From assembly GCF_021462415.1 (NCBI RefSeq), contig NZ_JAKEDS010000002.1, forward strand, positions 372,001 to 436,000: a DNA stretch of 64,000 nucleotides, given 5' to 3'. The translations under genes were made by a program, and so were the position numbers. Below are positions 18,692 to 27,613 of the stretch, one piece after another. Positions within the stretch are counted from its first letter, which is position 1, and every line of letters starts with the position of its first letter. This stretch comes from Rhodohalobacter sp. 614A (GTDB lineage: Bacteria > Bacteroidota > Rhodothermia > Balneolales > Balneolaceae). A model generated the notes under the pieces. That model saw only the letters and a list, made by a program, of their open reading frames with translations, was not told the origin of the DNA and ran no database searches.

Positions 18692-19777
18692 ATGAAAGAA
18701 AAGATATGTTTGCTTATTAATTCCTTAAATCCCGGAGGTATGGAAAGAGTTACAAGCGAGCTTGCAAACTATCTGTCTACAGTAGAGAAAAAAGAAGTTC
18801 ATTTAATTGTCTATGGAAAGGAGAGGGATCACTTCTACAAAATCTCGGAACGGGTAATAATACATAAACCTGATTTTCAATCCAGATATCCATTCAAAAT
18901 ATTGTTAGCCGTCAGGACAATTGCTTTTCTTCGCAAGAAAGTGAAAGAAATTCATCCGGATACGCTCCTTAGTTTTGGTGAAATATGGAATGTATTTGTC
19001 CTTATCTCATTATTTGGATTGAAGTACAGGATATTTATTTCGGACAGGGCACAACCCGGAAAACAAAGACCTTTAGAGGGACTGAGGAAATGGTTGTATC
19101 GGTCGGCAGCGGGAATTATCGTTCAAACCAAAACTGCTAAACTTATTTATGAAAGAAAATTCCCCCATTCAAATATTAAAGCTATTCCAAACCCTATTTA
19201 TCAGATTAAAAGGTCACATCATCAAGACAGAGAGAACTCTATTTTGTTCGTAGGCAGGTTTATACCAACCAAGCATATTGACCGGCTAATAAAGATGTTT
19301 TCAGAGATAAATGCGGATAATTGGAAACTGATAATCGTTGGGGGCGATCATGGGAAGAGTAAGCTTTCGAATGATTTAAAGGCATTAATAGGAGAATTAA
19401 ATCTGGAAAACTCGGTTTTTTTGGAAGGTTATCAGTCGAATGTCGATCAATATTATTTGACCAGTAAGATTTTTGCATTTCCTTCCAGTTCAGAAGGATT
19501 TCCAAATGTGGTTGGTGAGGCGCTTTCGGCTGGGTTGCCTGTGGTGGCCTATGATTGTGTGGCCGGTCCATCTGAGATGATTGAAAACAGAAACAATGGT
19601 TTTTTGATTGACCTTCACAATGAAAAGATGTTCAAAGAGAAACTGGAATACTTAATGAATCATGAAGAGCAACGGATAGAGATGGGGGAGAAGGCCAGGG
19701 AATCTGTTAAAAAGTTTAGCGTAGAAAAAATTGGGGAGAGATTTTACGAAACAATAACCAATTCCGGAAGAAGTTAA
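18692..19777 (+). CDS. GT4-family glycosyltransferase
   Basis: Protein of 361 residues with two Rossmann lobes (GT-B). The N-terminus has 'LLINSLNPGGMERVTSELANYL', the C-terminal lobe starts at 'SILFVGRFIPTKHIDRLI', and the nucleotide-sugar site 'SSSEGFPNVVGEALSAGLPV' carries the E-x7-E pattern, followed by 'AGPSEMI'. This is the PimA/WaaG/WbbN-like retaining type often transferring GalNAc, Glc or Man; donor not predictable here. It abuts the next gene directly (stop at 19777, start at 19778). Confidence 0.85.
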   Translation: MKEKICLLINSLNPGGMERVTSELANYLSTVEKKEVHLIVYGKERDHFYKISERVIIHKPDFQSRYPFKILLAVRTIAFLRKKVKEIHPDTLLSFGEIWNVFVLISLFGLKYRIFISDRAQPGKQRPLEGLRKWLYRSAAGIIVQTKTAKLIYERKFPHSNIKAIPNPIYQIKRSHHQDRENSILFVGRFIPTKHIDRLIKMFSEINADNWKLIIVGGDHGKSKLSNDLKALIGELNLENSVFLEGYQSNVDQYYLTSKIFAFPSSSEGFPNVVGEALSAGLPVVAYDCVAGPSEMIENRNNGFLIDLHNEKMFKEKLEYLMNHEEQRIEMGEKARESVKKFSVEKIGERFYETITNSGRS

Positions 19778-20902
19778 ATGAAACTGCTCGTTAACACAGC
19801 AACCACATATAAAGGTGGAGGTGTACAGGTTGCTTTATCATTTTTAGATGAGTGTAAAAATTTTCAGGAGCATAGCTACCATGTTGTGTTAAGCAAGGGA
19901 GTTTCCAAACTGTTGAGAAGAGAAAATTTTCCATCGAATTTCACTTTTTATGAAATTGGTTATCGGCCCTCCCGCCGGATATTCAGTCCGAAATCAAAGG
20001 ATCTGTTTTTTAAAAAACTGGAACACCGGGTAAAGCCCGATGTTGTTTTTACGACTTCAGGTCCAGCTTACTGGAAACCAAAAGCGCCTCATCTGGTGGG
20101 ATACAATTTGCCTCATTATATCTATCCGGAATCCCCATATTTTCAAATAATTCCTGCTTACGAGAGGCTCAAATGGAGGTTGAAGGGGAGGTTTTTAAAA
20201 CTTTTTTTTAAAAGGGAAGCAGATGCCTATGTAGTTCAGACGGAGGATGTTAACAGGCGGGTCAGGGAGTGGCTGGATACCGAAAACGTACATACAGTTA
20301 CGAACACGTGCAGCAGCCATTATTTTTCTCCTAAAGTAGTGCCAGAGAAATTACCGGCCCGCGCGACAAACGAATTCAGGTTTTTAACTCTTTCAGCTTA
20401 TTATCCGCATAAACAAATTGAGCTCATCAGATCGATTATCGATTCACTTGAAGCTGATTATTTAGATAAAGTTCGATTTGTTGTTACACTATTAAATAAA
20501 AACTATATAGAGATATTCCCTCCAAAATATCGGGAGTTTGTCTACAACACAGGTCCGGTTCCTGTAGAGGAGTGTCCTTCTCTATACAAGGAGTGTGATG
20601 CTGTTTTTAATCCGACATTACTGGAATGTTTTTCAGCTACTTATCCCGAAGCAATGGCAATGGAAAAACCTATACTTACATCCGATTTGGGATTTGCGCG
20701 TAGTATATGTGAAGAAGCTGCCTTATATTTTAAACCTATGAATTCTGATTCAGCAGTAAAAAAAATTGAGAGGATAATTGATGACAAAACTCTTCAGAAT
20801 CACTTGATTGAAAAGGGAAAAGAAAGACTCCGAAAGTTTGATAGTGCTGCTGAACGAGCTGAAAAATATCTAAAATTGTGTGAACATATTCATAGTCATT
20901 AA
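19778..20902 (+). CDS. GT4-like glycosyltransferase
   Basis: Protein of 374 residues. The N-terminus 'LLVNTATTYKGGGVQVALSF' is the glycine-rich loop of the GT-B acceptor lobe. The C-terminal lobe has 'FRFLTLSAYYPHKQIELI', 'PVPVEECPSLYKECDAVFNP' and 'LLECFSATYPEAMAMEKPIL', with the donor-site E-x7-E-like spacing. Starts immediately after the preceding stop, so probably translated together. Followed by 235 bases without a gene. Acceptor and donor unknown. Confidence 0.78.
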   Translation: MKLLVNTATTYKGGGVQVALSFLDECKNFQEHSYHVVLSKGVSKLLRRENFPSNFTFYEIGYRPSRRIFSPKSKDLFFKKLEHRVKPDVVFTTSGPAYWKPKAPHLVGYNLPHYIYPESPYFQIIPAYERLKWRLKGRFLKLFFKREADAYVVQTEDVNRRVREWLDTENVHTVTNTCSSHYFSPKVVPEKLPARATNEFRFLTLSAYYPHKQIELIRSIIDSLEADYLDKVRFVVTLLNKNYIEIFPPKYREFVYNTGPVPVEECPSLYKECDAVFNPTLLECFSATYPEAMAMEKPILTSDLGFARSICEEAALYFKPMNSDSAVKKIERIIDDKTLQNHLIEKGKERLRKFDSAAERAEKYLKLCEHIHSH

Positions 20903-21137
20903 CATGAGTTCGATATGACTGAAATCCACACAAAATAGGAGATCCTGAGTCAAATCTGGATAGATGGCAGAAAGGATCGACCATTCCAATGAAAATCTCT
21001 AAGCCAAACTCAGTTTAATTAGGAATGTCTACAGCCAAAGTCTGCATACTGAAATTGCTAACACCAATTTCCCAATCCAGAGTTTTGTAAACTCATCCTT
21101 TAAAATACATGAATACTGAATGGTTAAATTTTTATAG

Positions 21138-21890
21138 ATGAAAGTATCCATAATCACGGTGAGCTATAATGCTGAACAAACATTACAGGATACTATAGAT
21201 AGCGTACGATCGCAGAATTATCCAGATATTGAGTATATCATTTTGGATGGAGATTCTAACGATTCGACTTTAAAGATTATCCAGAACAACTCTGATGTTG
21301 TTGATAAATGGGTTTCTGAAAAAGATAAGGGAATATATGAGGCTATGAATAAAGGCATTCAAATGGCTACCGGTGAGGTTATAGCTTTTCTAAATGCGGA
21401 TGATATCTATGCCTATCCAACGGCTGTATTTGATATGGTCCAGTTGCTTAAGAAAAAGAATGTGGATTCCTGCTATGCAGACTTGGTTTATATCAGAAAA
21501 AAGAATTCCAATAACATCTTAAGAAAATGGAAAAGTGGACACTATCAAAAGGGCATGTTTAAAAATGGCTGGATGCCTCCCCATCCCACTTTTTTCGTTA
21601 AAAAAGATATCTATGAAAAATACGGAATGTTCAACCTGGATTTGGGAACAGCGGCTGATTATGAAATCATGTTGCGGTTTTTACACAAACACAAAATAAG
21701 TGTCGCCTATCATCCAAAAACCCTCATTAAGATGAGAGCAGGTGGTGTTAGTAACAAATCTATCATCAATAGAATAAAGGCTAATAAAAATGATCGCAAA
21801 GCATGGCGGATAAATAGTCTTAAACCCCGATTTTATACATTTTTATTAAAACCGCTCAGGAAAATTAATCAATATCTATCTATAGATTGA
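21138..21890 (+). CDS. GT2-family glycosyltransferase (WcaE/PF00535-like)
   Basis: Short GT-A enzyme of 250 residues: MKVSIITVSYNAEQTL, 'YIILDGDSNDSTLKII', 'KDKGIYEAMNKGIQMATGEV' and 'FLNADDIYAY' with the NADD metal site. This 'DKGIYDAMNKG' subtype is common in colanic-acid and O-antigen loci. 'TAADYEIMLRF' supplies the later acidic pair. Single gene with gaps on both sides (235 and 349 bases), so it may be a separately inserted unit. Function: addition of one sugar of the repeat; sugar unknown. Confidence 0.84.
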   Translation: MKVSIITVSYNAEQTLQDTIDSVRSQNYPDIEYIILDGDSNDSTLKIIQNNSDVVDKWVSEKDKGIYEAMNKGIQMATGEVIAFLNADDIYAYPTAVFDMVQLLKKKNVDSCYADLVYIRKKNSNNILRKWKSGHYQKGMFKNGWMPPHPTFFVKKDIYEKYGMFNLDLGTAADYEIMLRFLHKHKISVAYHPKTLIKMRAGGVSNKSIINRIKANKNDRKAWRINSLKPRFYTFLLKPLRKINQYLSID

Positions 21891-22239
21891 TAGTTAAAAA
21901 GCGATCCAGCTTTTCTCTCTTGCGAAGCAAAGCAAAGAAAAGACAATGAACTTTGTTTCTGATTTTAAGGAGGGTTATTTTACATACACTAATAATTTAC
22001 TAGTTATTTATTTAAGTCATTCATTGAGGTTAATTTTTTTATAGCTTCAGAAAGCTTTATCGTTAAGGTCTTAGACTTCGTTAAAGATTAGATCTTCAAT
22101 AATTTATTTTATTAAGTATTTTGGAACTCACTTTAAAGTGAGGAGATTTTAAGGGATTCTAAACATTAAGATAATTTAATATTTTAGAGTTTCATTTCAG
22201 ATCCGTTCTTTATATTAGGAGTTATATAAAATCATCTGC
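21891..22239. other. A+T-rich intergenic region before the initiating transferase
   Basis: No gene seen. A hairpin can form at 21910-21942: outer arms CTTTTCT (21910-21916) and AGAAAAG (21936-21942), inner TTGC/GCAA around a GAA loop. It lacks a following T-run but may terminate the preceding transcript. The rest probably carries the promoter of the WecA-like gene; an AGGAG lies near 22218, somewhat far from ATG 22240. Confidence 0.35.
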
Positions 22240-23436
22240 ATGGAAGTATCCAATTTCTACATTATAGGGTTTTGTGTTTTTGTTGCCTTCTGGGTTTCAA
22301 CAGCACTCATTCCAATTCTTTTGCTTGTGGCAAAACGGAAGAAGCTCTTTGATGACGGTAACGGTTTTCACAAGCTTCACGATGGTTTAATACCAACTCT
22401 CGGTGGTGTAGCTATTTTTACTGCCTTTATTATCACATTTTCTGCAAGCTCATTTGCCGACAATATACAAGGGTATGGATATTTCATATCGGCTTCAATA
22501 ATTCTATTTGCAGCTGGTTTAAAAGATGATTTGATTGAAATTTCGCCCACCAAAAAATTAGCTGCACAATTTTTGGCAACAGCTCTTATTGTATTTGGGG
22601 CTGGTATTCAATTTACAAATATGGGAGGGGTGTTTGGTCTTGAATCTATTTCAAGCTGGGTTGGCATACCACTTACATTTTTTACCATCATTGTAGTGAT
22701 CAATGCCCATAATTTAATTGACGGCATTGACGGGCTTAGCGGAAGTATTGGAGTACTGGCATCCTTATTTTTTGGATATTGGTTTTATAAAGTTGGTATA
22801 TATCATTGGGCGGCCTTTTCATTTATATTGACAGCCTCTATTCTTGGATTCCTCTGGTATAATCGTCCGCCTGCTAAAATATTTATGGGAGATACAGGCT
22901 CTCTGATTATTGGGTTTTATTTGGCTATTCTGGCTGTGAACTTTGTTGAATATTCCACCCTTGTTACTGACGTGGTTTATTGGCAACCATCAGCACCGAT
23001 CATTGTTCCGGCAGTTCTTGTCGTTTCACTTTATGATACCCTTCGAATCTTTATTGTTCGTGCCCTTAAAGGCAAATCTCCCTTTGAAGCTGACAAAGGC
23101 CATGTTCATCATCATCTGTTAAGTGTAGGTTTATCTCATGGACAGATTGTTATATTCTTACTTTCGCTGAATGTTATCATTCTCGGAAGTGTAATTGTAG
23201 CTTCAAACTTTCTATCGAATACATGGTTACTTGTTTTTCTTTTAAGTATAAGTATGGCTTTATTTCCTACAAACCGCTGGAAGAGGAACCTTCTCGAACG
23301 ATTCTCTACAGGCAAATGGGAGTTCAATGAATTAGATGAAATTGAAACTTCAGAACCAGTGCCAATGCCTGAAGAGGTTTATTCAAACCATGAAAAGGAA
23401 GAATCTGAGGAGCTAAAAATCGTACAAAAAGTGTAA
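22240..23436 (+). CDS. WecA/TagO-like undecaprenyl-phosphate sugar-1-phosphate transferase
   Basis: Polytopic enzyme of 398 residues that starts lipid-linked synthesis by moving GlcNAc-1-phosphate (or a related HexNAc-1-P) from UDP-sugar onto undecaprenyl phosphate. Family motifs are all present: 'IPTLGGVAIF' (51-60), DD at 96-97 in 'GLKDDLIEISPTKK', 'NAHNLIDGIDGLSGS' (about 155-169), 'FMGDTGSL' near 215, and the histidine motif 'HVHHHLL' near 289. About ten membrane helices. The cytoplasmic acidic tail after about 345 is longer than in WecA. It is the only clear initiating enzyme in the locus. It stands alone between two gaps. Confidence 0.92.
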   Translation: MEVSNFYIIGFCVFVAFWVSTALIPILLLVAKRKKLFDDGNGFHKLHDGLIPTLGGVAIFTAFIITFSASSFADNIQGYGYFISASIILFAAGLKDDLIEISPTKKLAAQFLATALIVFGAGIQFTNMGGVFGLESISSWVGIPLTFFTIIVVINAHNLIDGIDGLSGSIGVLASLFFGYWFYKVGIYHWAAFSFILTASILGFLWYNRPPAKIFMGDTGSLIIGFYLAILAVNFVEYSTLVTDVVYWQPSAPIIVPAVLVVSLYDTLRIFIVRALKGKSPFEADKGHVHHHLLSVGLSHGQIVIFLLSLNVIILGSVIVASNFLSNTWLLVFLLSISMALFPTNRWKRNLLERFSTGKWEFNELDEIETSEPVPMPEEVYSNHEKEESEELKIVQKV

Positions 23437-23565
23437 TTCCCTTCTTTCCTCAGTACATTCTTAAATATAGTTATTGCTCTTTTTAAATCTCATTTGAGGT
23501 ATCTTCTAATGTGAGGTTTAAGCTTAAAAATTTTAGTTGTATGTAATTGTGAGTTATCTTAGAAA

Positions 23566-24564
23566 ATGTCCCATAATGAACTGAATGTTAATCAAAACCC
23601 CGATCTCTCTGTAATTATTCCGGTTTACAACACCGAAGCATACCTGGAAGAGGCTCTGAACTCCATTTTGGTTCAGGATTATTCAAACTTCGAAATAATT
23701 GCTATTAATGATGGTTCCCAGGACTGTTCAGGACAGATACTGGAAATGTATAAGGAGAAAGATCCGAGAGTGCATGTATACCACCGTGAGAATTCGGGCT
23801 TATCAGCTACACGAAACTTTGGACTCAGCCAGGCCTCAGGCTCGTATGTTTATTTCTTCGACAGCGATGATATTCTTCTGCAAGGTGCTTTCACACATCT
23901 AATGAAACTTTTAAAAAGTGTTGGTGGTGAGTTGATTGCTTTTTCAGGCAGATACATTAATGATAAAGGCGATGCGGTTAGCACAGAAAAAACACTCAAA
24001 AAAAGTGAAATTACCGAACCTGTCCCGGGAGAAGAGCTGTTGGTGAAGCTGATGCAATCTGAGATTTATTCCCCGGTTGTCTCAATGTACATTTACCGAA
24101 AGAGTTTTCTTCATAATAATCAGCTAACCTTTCAGGAAGGGTATATACATGAGGACGAATTCTATACCATAAAGGCTTTAAGCATCGCAGACAGGGCACT
24201 TTCTGTATCAGATGTATTCTATGAACACCGGATAAGAAATGGTTCCATCATGAAAAAAGAGCCTGGAATCATGAATGTGGAAGGATGGTCTAAAGCCGTA
24301 TCGCAAATACTCACTTTTGCTGACAAATATCCGTTGCACTCAACCACCCATGTAATGATTATGGGCCGTGCAAGATTGCTTACTCATAATTCACTCGGAA
24401 TTCTTCATAAATTGCAGAAAGAAAAGAATACAACCATAAGTATTGATGATTATTTTAGTGAGACTCAATTTGAAAAATTGGGTTATGATGTTCAATTGAG
24501 AAGTACACATCCCACACTGTACCGTATCTATAACAAATTGAAGAATTTAGTCTTTGGCAAATAG
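23566..24564 (+). CDS. GT2-family glycosyltransferase
   Basis: Protein of 332 residues, ATG 23566. GT-A motifs: 'LSVIIPVYNTEAYLEEAL', 'IIAINDGSQDCSGQILEMY', 'SGLSATRNFGLSQASGSYVY' and the DSDD site in 'FFDSDDILL'. A later 'YIHEDEFYTIKAL' supplies the catalytic acidic pair. Typical of EpsH/EpsJ-like capsule transferases. Precedes another GT2-like gene by 33 bases. Sugar unknown. Confidence 0.85.
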   Translation: MSHNELNVNQNPDLSVIIPVYNTEAYLEEALNSILVQDYSNFEIIAINDGSQDCSGQILEMYKEKDPRVHVYHRENSGLSATRNFGLSQASGSYVYFFDSDDILLQGAFTHLMKLLKSVGGELIAFSGRYINDKGDAVSTEKTLKKSEITEPVPGEELLVKLMQSEIYSPVVSMYIYRKSFLHNNQLTFQEGYIHEDEFYTIKALSIADRALSVSDVFYEHRIRNGSIMKKEPGIMNVEGWSKAVSQILTFADKYPLHSTTHVMIMGRARLLTHNSLGILHKLQKEKNTTISIDDYFSETQFEKLGYDVQLRSTHPTLYRIYNKLKNLVFGK

Positions 24565-24597
24565 GAATAATCAGCTTTAACTGATCAAAACAAAAGG

Positions 24598-25818
24598 TTG
24601 GCAACACTTTCAACATATAAACCTGCTATCATTATTCCCGCCTACAAGAGGGATAAATCCTTATTAAGATTACTTCATTCTATTAATGAAGCCAATTTTT
24701 CTGATCAGGATATTCGCGTGATTATTTCTGTTGATGGTGATCCCAACCCGGATGTGATTTCTGTAGCAAAGAATTTCTCGTTTAAGAGCGGCACTGTTGA
24801 GGTTATTGAGCATGATAAGAATTTGGGACTGTACAAACATATTTTAGAGTGTGCGGATTACTCAGGGAAATACGAAAGTGTTCTAATATTAGAAGATGAT
24901 TTAGTGGTTGGTCCGGCTTTCTACGAATATGCACAAAGAGCTCTTTCGTATTACGATGAAAATGAATCCATAAGCGGCGTTGCACTATACTCTCAACGTT
25001 TTAATGAAACAGCATTGCTTCCTTTTGAACCGCTTAATAGTGAATGGCCGGTTTATTTTATGCAATTGGGTTGCTCTTGGGGACAGGCATGGACAAAAAG
25101 GCAATGGAATGATTTTAAAAATTGGCATCTTCAAACAAGTAGCAATACTACCTTGGATAAACCAGTGATTCCAAAAAATATCCAGAAATGGGCTGAGTCA
25201 TCCTGGAAAAAGCATTACAATCACTATCTGATTGAGCAAAATAAATATATGGTTTATCCATACAACAGCTTTACAACGAATTGTACGGATAGTGTTGGAT
25301 CACACATGAAGTATTTACTGAATACATTTCAGGTTCCTCTGAATATGTCGGAAAGCTTAGGGGATGGATTTCAATTTCCCGAGTTTAATGAAAATTCTAT
25401 TCGGTATGACAGTTTCATGGAATCAAAAAGTAAAATGCTTGAAAGGTGGTTCGGCTTGCAGTTAGAAGAGGTTGAAGTGGATTTATATGGCTCAAAACCG
25501 GTTGAGGTGTTGCAGAAAAAAAAGTACGCGGTTACTGTCAAAGAAGGGGAAAATCCAATCCGCTCTTTTCCTTTGTCTTTCAGGCCTATTGAGTTGAATT
25601 TAAAGTATGAAACACATCATAAAGATAATTCTTTCCTACACTTGTTTAAATCGGAAGATGTGCCCACCAATCATTCATTAGCGGATTCTATCTATTATCA
25701 ATTGGCAGAATATTTTTTATATATACCGATTGAATCAAGACGATTTGCCTCTCTATATTTCAAAGAATTTCTAAAAAGTTTGATTGGAAGGTTCAAAAAC
25801 CTGTTTCTATCAAAGTGA
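24598..25818 (+). CDS. GT2/GNT-I-like glycosyltransferase
   Basis: Protein of 406 residues from TTG 24598 (MATLSTYKPAIIIPAYKRDK). 'VIISVDGDPNPDVI', 'HDKNLGLYKHILECADYSGK' and 'VLILEDDLVVGPAFYEY' place it near GNT-I/GT13-like or divergent GT2 enzymes, in which EDD is the metal-binding DxD. 'CSWGQAWTKRQWNDF' is a conserved block seen in many unannotated sugar transferases next to Wzx/Wzy loci. No membrane helix. It ends 97 bases before the first Wzi-like gene. Substrate unknown. Confidence 0.75.
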   Translation: MATLSTYKPAIIIPAYKRDKSLLRLLHSINEANFSDQDIRVIISVDGDPNPDVISVAKNFSFKSGTVEVIEHDKNLGLYKHILECADYSGKYESVLILEDDLVVGPAFYEYAQRALSYYDENESISGVALYSQRFNETALLPFEPLNSEWPVYFMQLGCSWGQAWTKRQWNDFKNWHLQTSSNTTLDKPVIPKNIQKWAESSWKKHYNHYLIEQNKYMVYPYNSFTTNCTDSVGSHMKYLLNTFQVPLNMSESLGDGFQFPEFNENSIRYDSFMESKSKMLERWFGLQLEEVEVDLYGSKPVEVLQKKKYAVTVKEGENPIRSFPLSFRPIELNLKYETHHKDNSFLHLFKSEDVPTNHSLADSIYYQLAEYFLYIPIESRRFASLYFKEFLKSLIGRFKNLFLSK

Positions 25819-25915
25819 TAAAAAAATCAATCTGGAATATAGAATTCGGCAAAAAAGTGTTAGTATTACCCCGATCATCAAATCATTTCTAAATGAAGAC
25901 AACTGCTATTATATA

Positions 25916-27613
25916 ATGAGGGATAGAATCACATTCATTCTGCTTTTTTTATTGGTGATGACACCGATCCGATTGTTGGGGCAAAATAGCATCACCTTTG
26001 ATACAAGCGATGAATATTACTACAGGCTCTTACAGATTTCAGGTATTTCAGATGATCCGGCTTCTTTTAATCTTCGACCTTTTAGCCGATCAGAGACTAT
26101 AGAGACAACTCACCCCTGGCAGAATATCTTAGATACAACAAATGAAACAGAACAGGGATTATCTTTCAATCATCACTCATTGAAGTTTTTTGACCCCGTG
26201 CTGTTTCAGTCATACAATACAAACCTTCCCCGGGGATCAAATGATGGGCCTGTTTGGCAGGGCAGAGGATATAACGTGTCGTTTACAACAGGAGTCAAAG
26301 CATCGATGGGCCCGTTAAGCATTCGCTTTCGCCCTATTGTGGGAATGGCCCAAAACAGATCATTTGAATTGGCTCCTTATACTTTAGAGCAGGTCAGGAA
26401 TAGTATGTATCAAGGAACTCCATTACATGAATATACATACAGGGATTTCAGAGGATCTATTGATTATGTGCAAAGATACGGTGATTCTACCTATAGTTGG
26501 TTTGATTTAGGCGACAGTGCCATTGAGCTTAACTACAGCGGATTCAGGTTGGCCTTCTCTAACCGCCAGATTTGGAGTGGGCCGGCTGTTAATACCTCCC
26601 TCCAATATGGCTATAGCGGCCCCGGCTTCAGGCACCTTTATGCAGGCACTAATCGCCCTGTAAATTCAATAATAGGAGGTTTTGAGTTCGCATATATCTT
26701 TGGGAAAACACTGGAGTCTGATTTCTACACGGTGGACAGAGTTGTGGATTCTCAATCAGTAAACTCACTTATTTTTATTTACAGGCCCTGGTTTGCCGAC
26801 CATTTTTCTATTGGTTTAATAAGAACTTTTTTCCATGAATATCCTTCCTCTTTTTCTGAGTATAAAACGCAGGCCAGGAAATTATTTCAGCCCAGTCTAA
26901 AAAAACGTCTTGCAACGGAAGATAATCCCTCGGGAACCAGTCCGGATAATCAAATGGGAGTTGTCTTTTTTAGATATTACATTCCGAATTATGGTTTTGA
27001 GATATACTGGGAATATGGACGCAACGATCATAATGACGATTTAAGAGATTTTCTGGCGCAACCCAACCATCACAGGGCATATACTTTAGGTTTGACGAAA
27101 ACAGTTTCTCTTCCTCAAAATCGCTTGCTGGCGATCAACTTTGAAATGAATCAACTGGAAGCCATGAGAACGGCTCTAACGAGAGGGGATGGTCATCTCG
27201 GCGGTTGGTATACACATGCTAACCAGATTTTGGGCTTTACGAATAATGGACAAATTCTGGGTACAGGGTATGGGCCGGGAGTAAATATGCAAATGCTAAA
27301 AGGTGATATGTTTAACGAGGAAGGAAGCATCGGATTTAAATTGGCTCGTATCACATATCACAATTCAAGATTGGATCAATTCTTTGATCAGATAGAAGAA
27401 GCGAATGCTGAGCCCATCGAACGATGGGAAGTCAGGAACGTGGAATTGATGATCGGTGCTGAGATAAAGAGATTTTTGCCCCACAATTTTGAAATTTCTG
27501 CTGTAATTGAACAAAGCTTCATCATGAACCAGCATTATATTAAAGAAAATGATTTAACAAATACCCGATTTGAATTGGTCATCAGAAAACAAATTGATGG
27601 GTGGCTGAGATGA
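25916..27613 (+). CDS. Wzi-like capsule assembly outer-membrane protein, first copy
   Basis: About 565 residues. The open frame extends to 25784, but ATG 25916 opens a clean signal peptide (MRDRITFILLFLLVMTPIRLLGQ), so I take that start. The body is rich in alternating aromatic strands and carries 'GRGYNVSFTTGVKASMGPL' and 'GFRLAFSNRQIWSGPAVN', as in Caps_assemb_Wzi beta-barrels that anchor capsule at the cell surface. The stop overlaps the next gene's ATG (ATGA). A second Wzi-like gene follows directly, an unusual pairing. Confidence 0.82.
   Translation: MRDRITFILLFLLVMTPIRLLGQNSITFDTSDEYYYRLLQISGISDDPASFNLRPFSRSETIETTHPWQNILDTTNETEQGLSFNHHSLKFFDPVLFQSYNTNLPRGSNDGPVWQGRGYNVSFTTGVKASMGPLSIRFRPIVGMAQNRSFELAPYTLEQVRNSMYQGTPLHEYTYRDFRGSIDYVQRYGDSTYSWFDLGDSAIELNYSGFRLAFSNRQIWSGPAVNTSLQYGYSGPGFRHLYAGTNRPVNSIIGGFEFAYIFGKTLESDFYTVDRVVDSQSVNSLIFIYRPWFADHFSIGLIRTFFHEYPSSFSEYKTQARKLFQPSLKKRLATEDNPSGTSPDNQMGVVFFRYYIPNYGFEIYWEYGRNDHNDDLRDFLAQPNHHRAYTLGLTKTVSLPQNRLLAINFEMNQLEAMRTALTRGDGHLGGWYTHANQILGFTNNGQILGTGYGPGVNMQMLKGDMFNEEGSIGFKLARITYHNSRLDQFFDQIEEANAEPIERWEVRNVELMIGAEIKRFLPHNFEISAVIEQSFIMNQHYIKENDLTNTRFELVIRKQIDGWLR

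Noticed and set aside
20903-21137. Short ORFs in the gap after the GT4 gene
   Set aside because: All are under 25 codons with no family resemblance or good start context.
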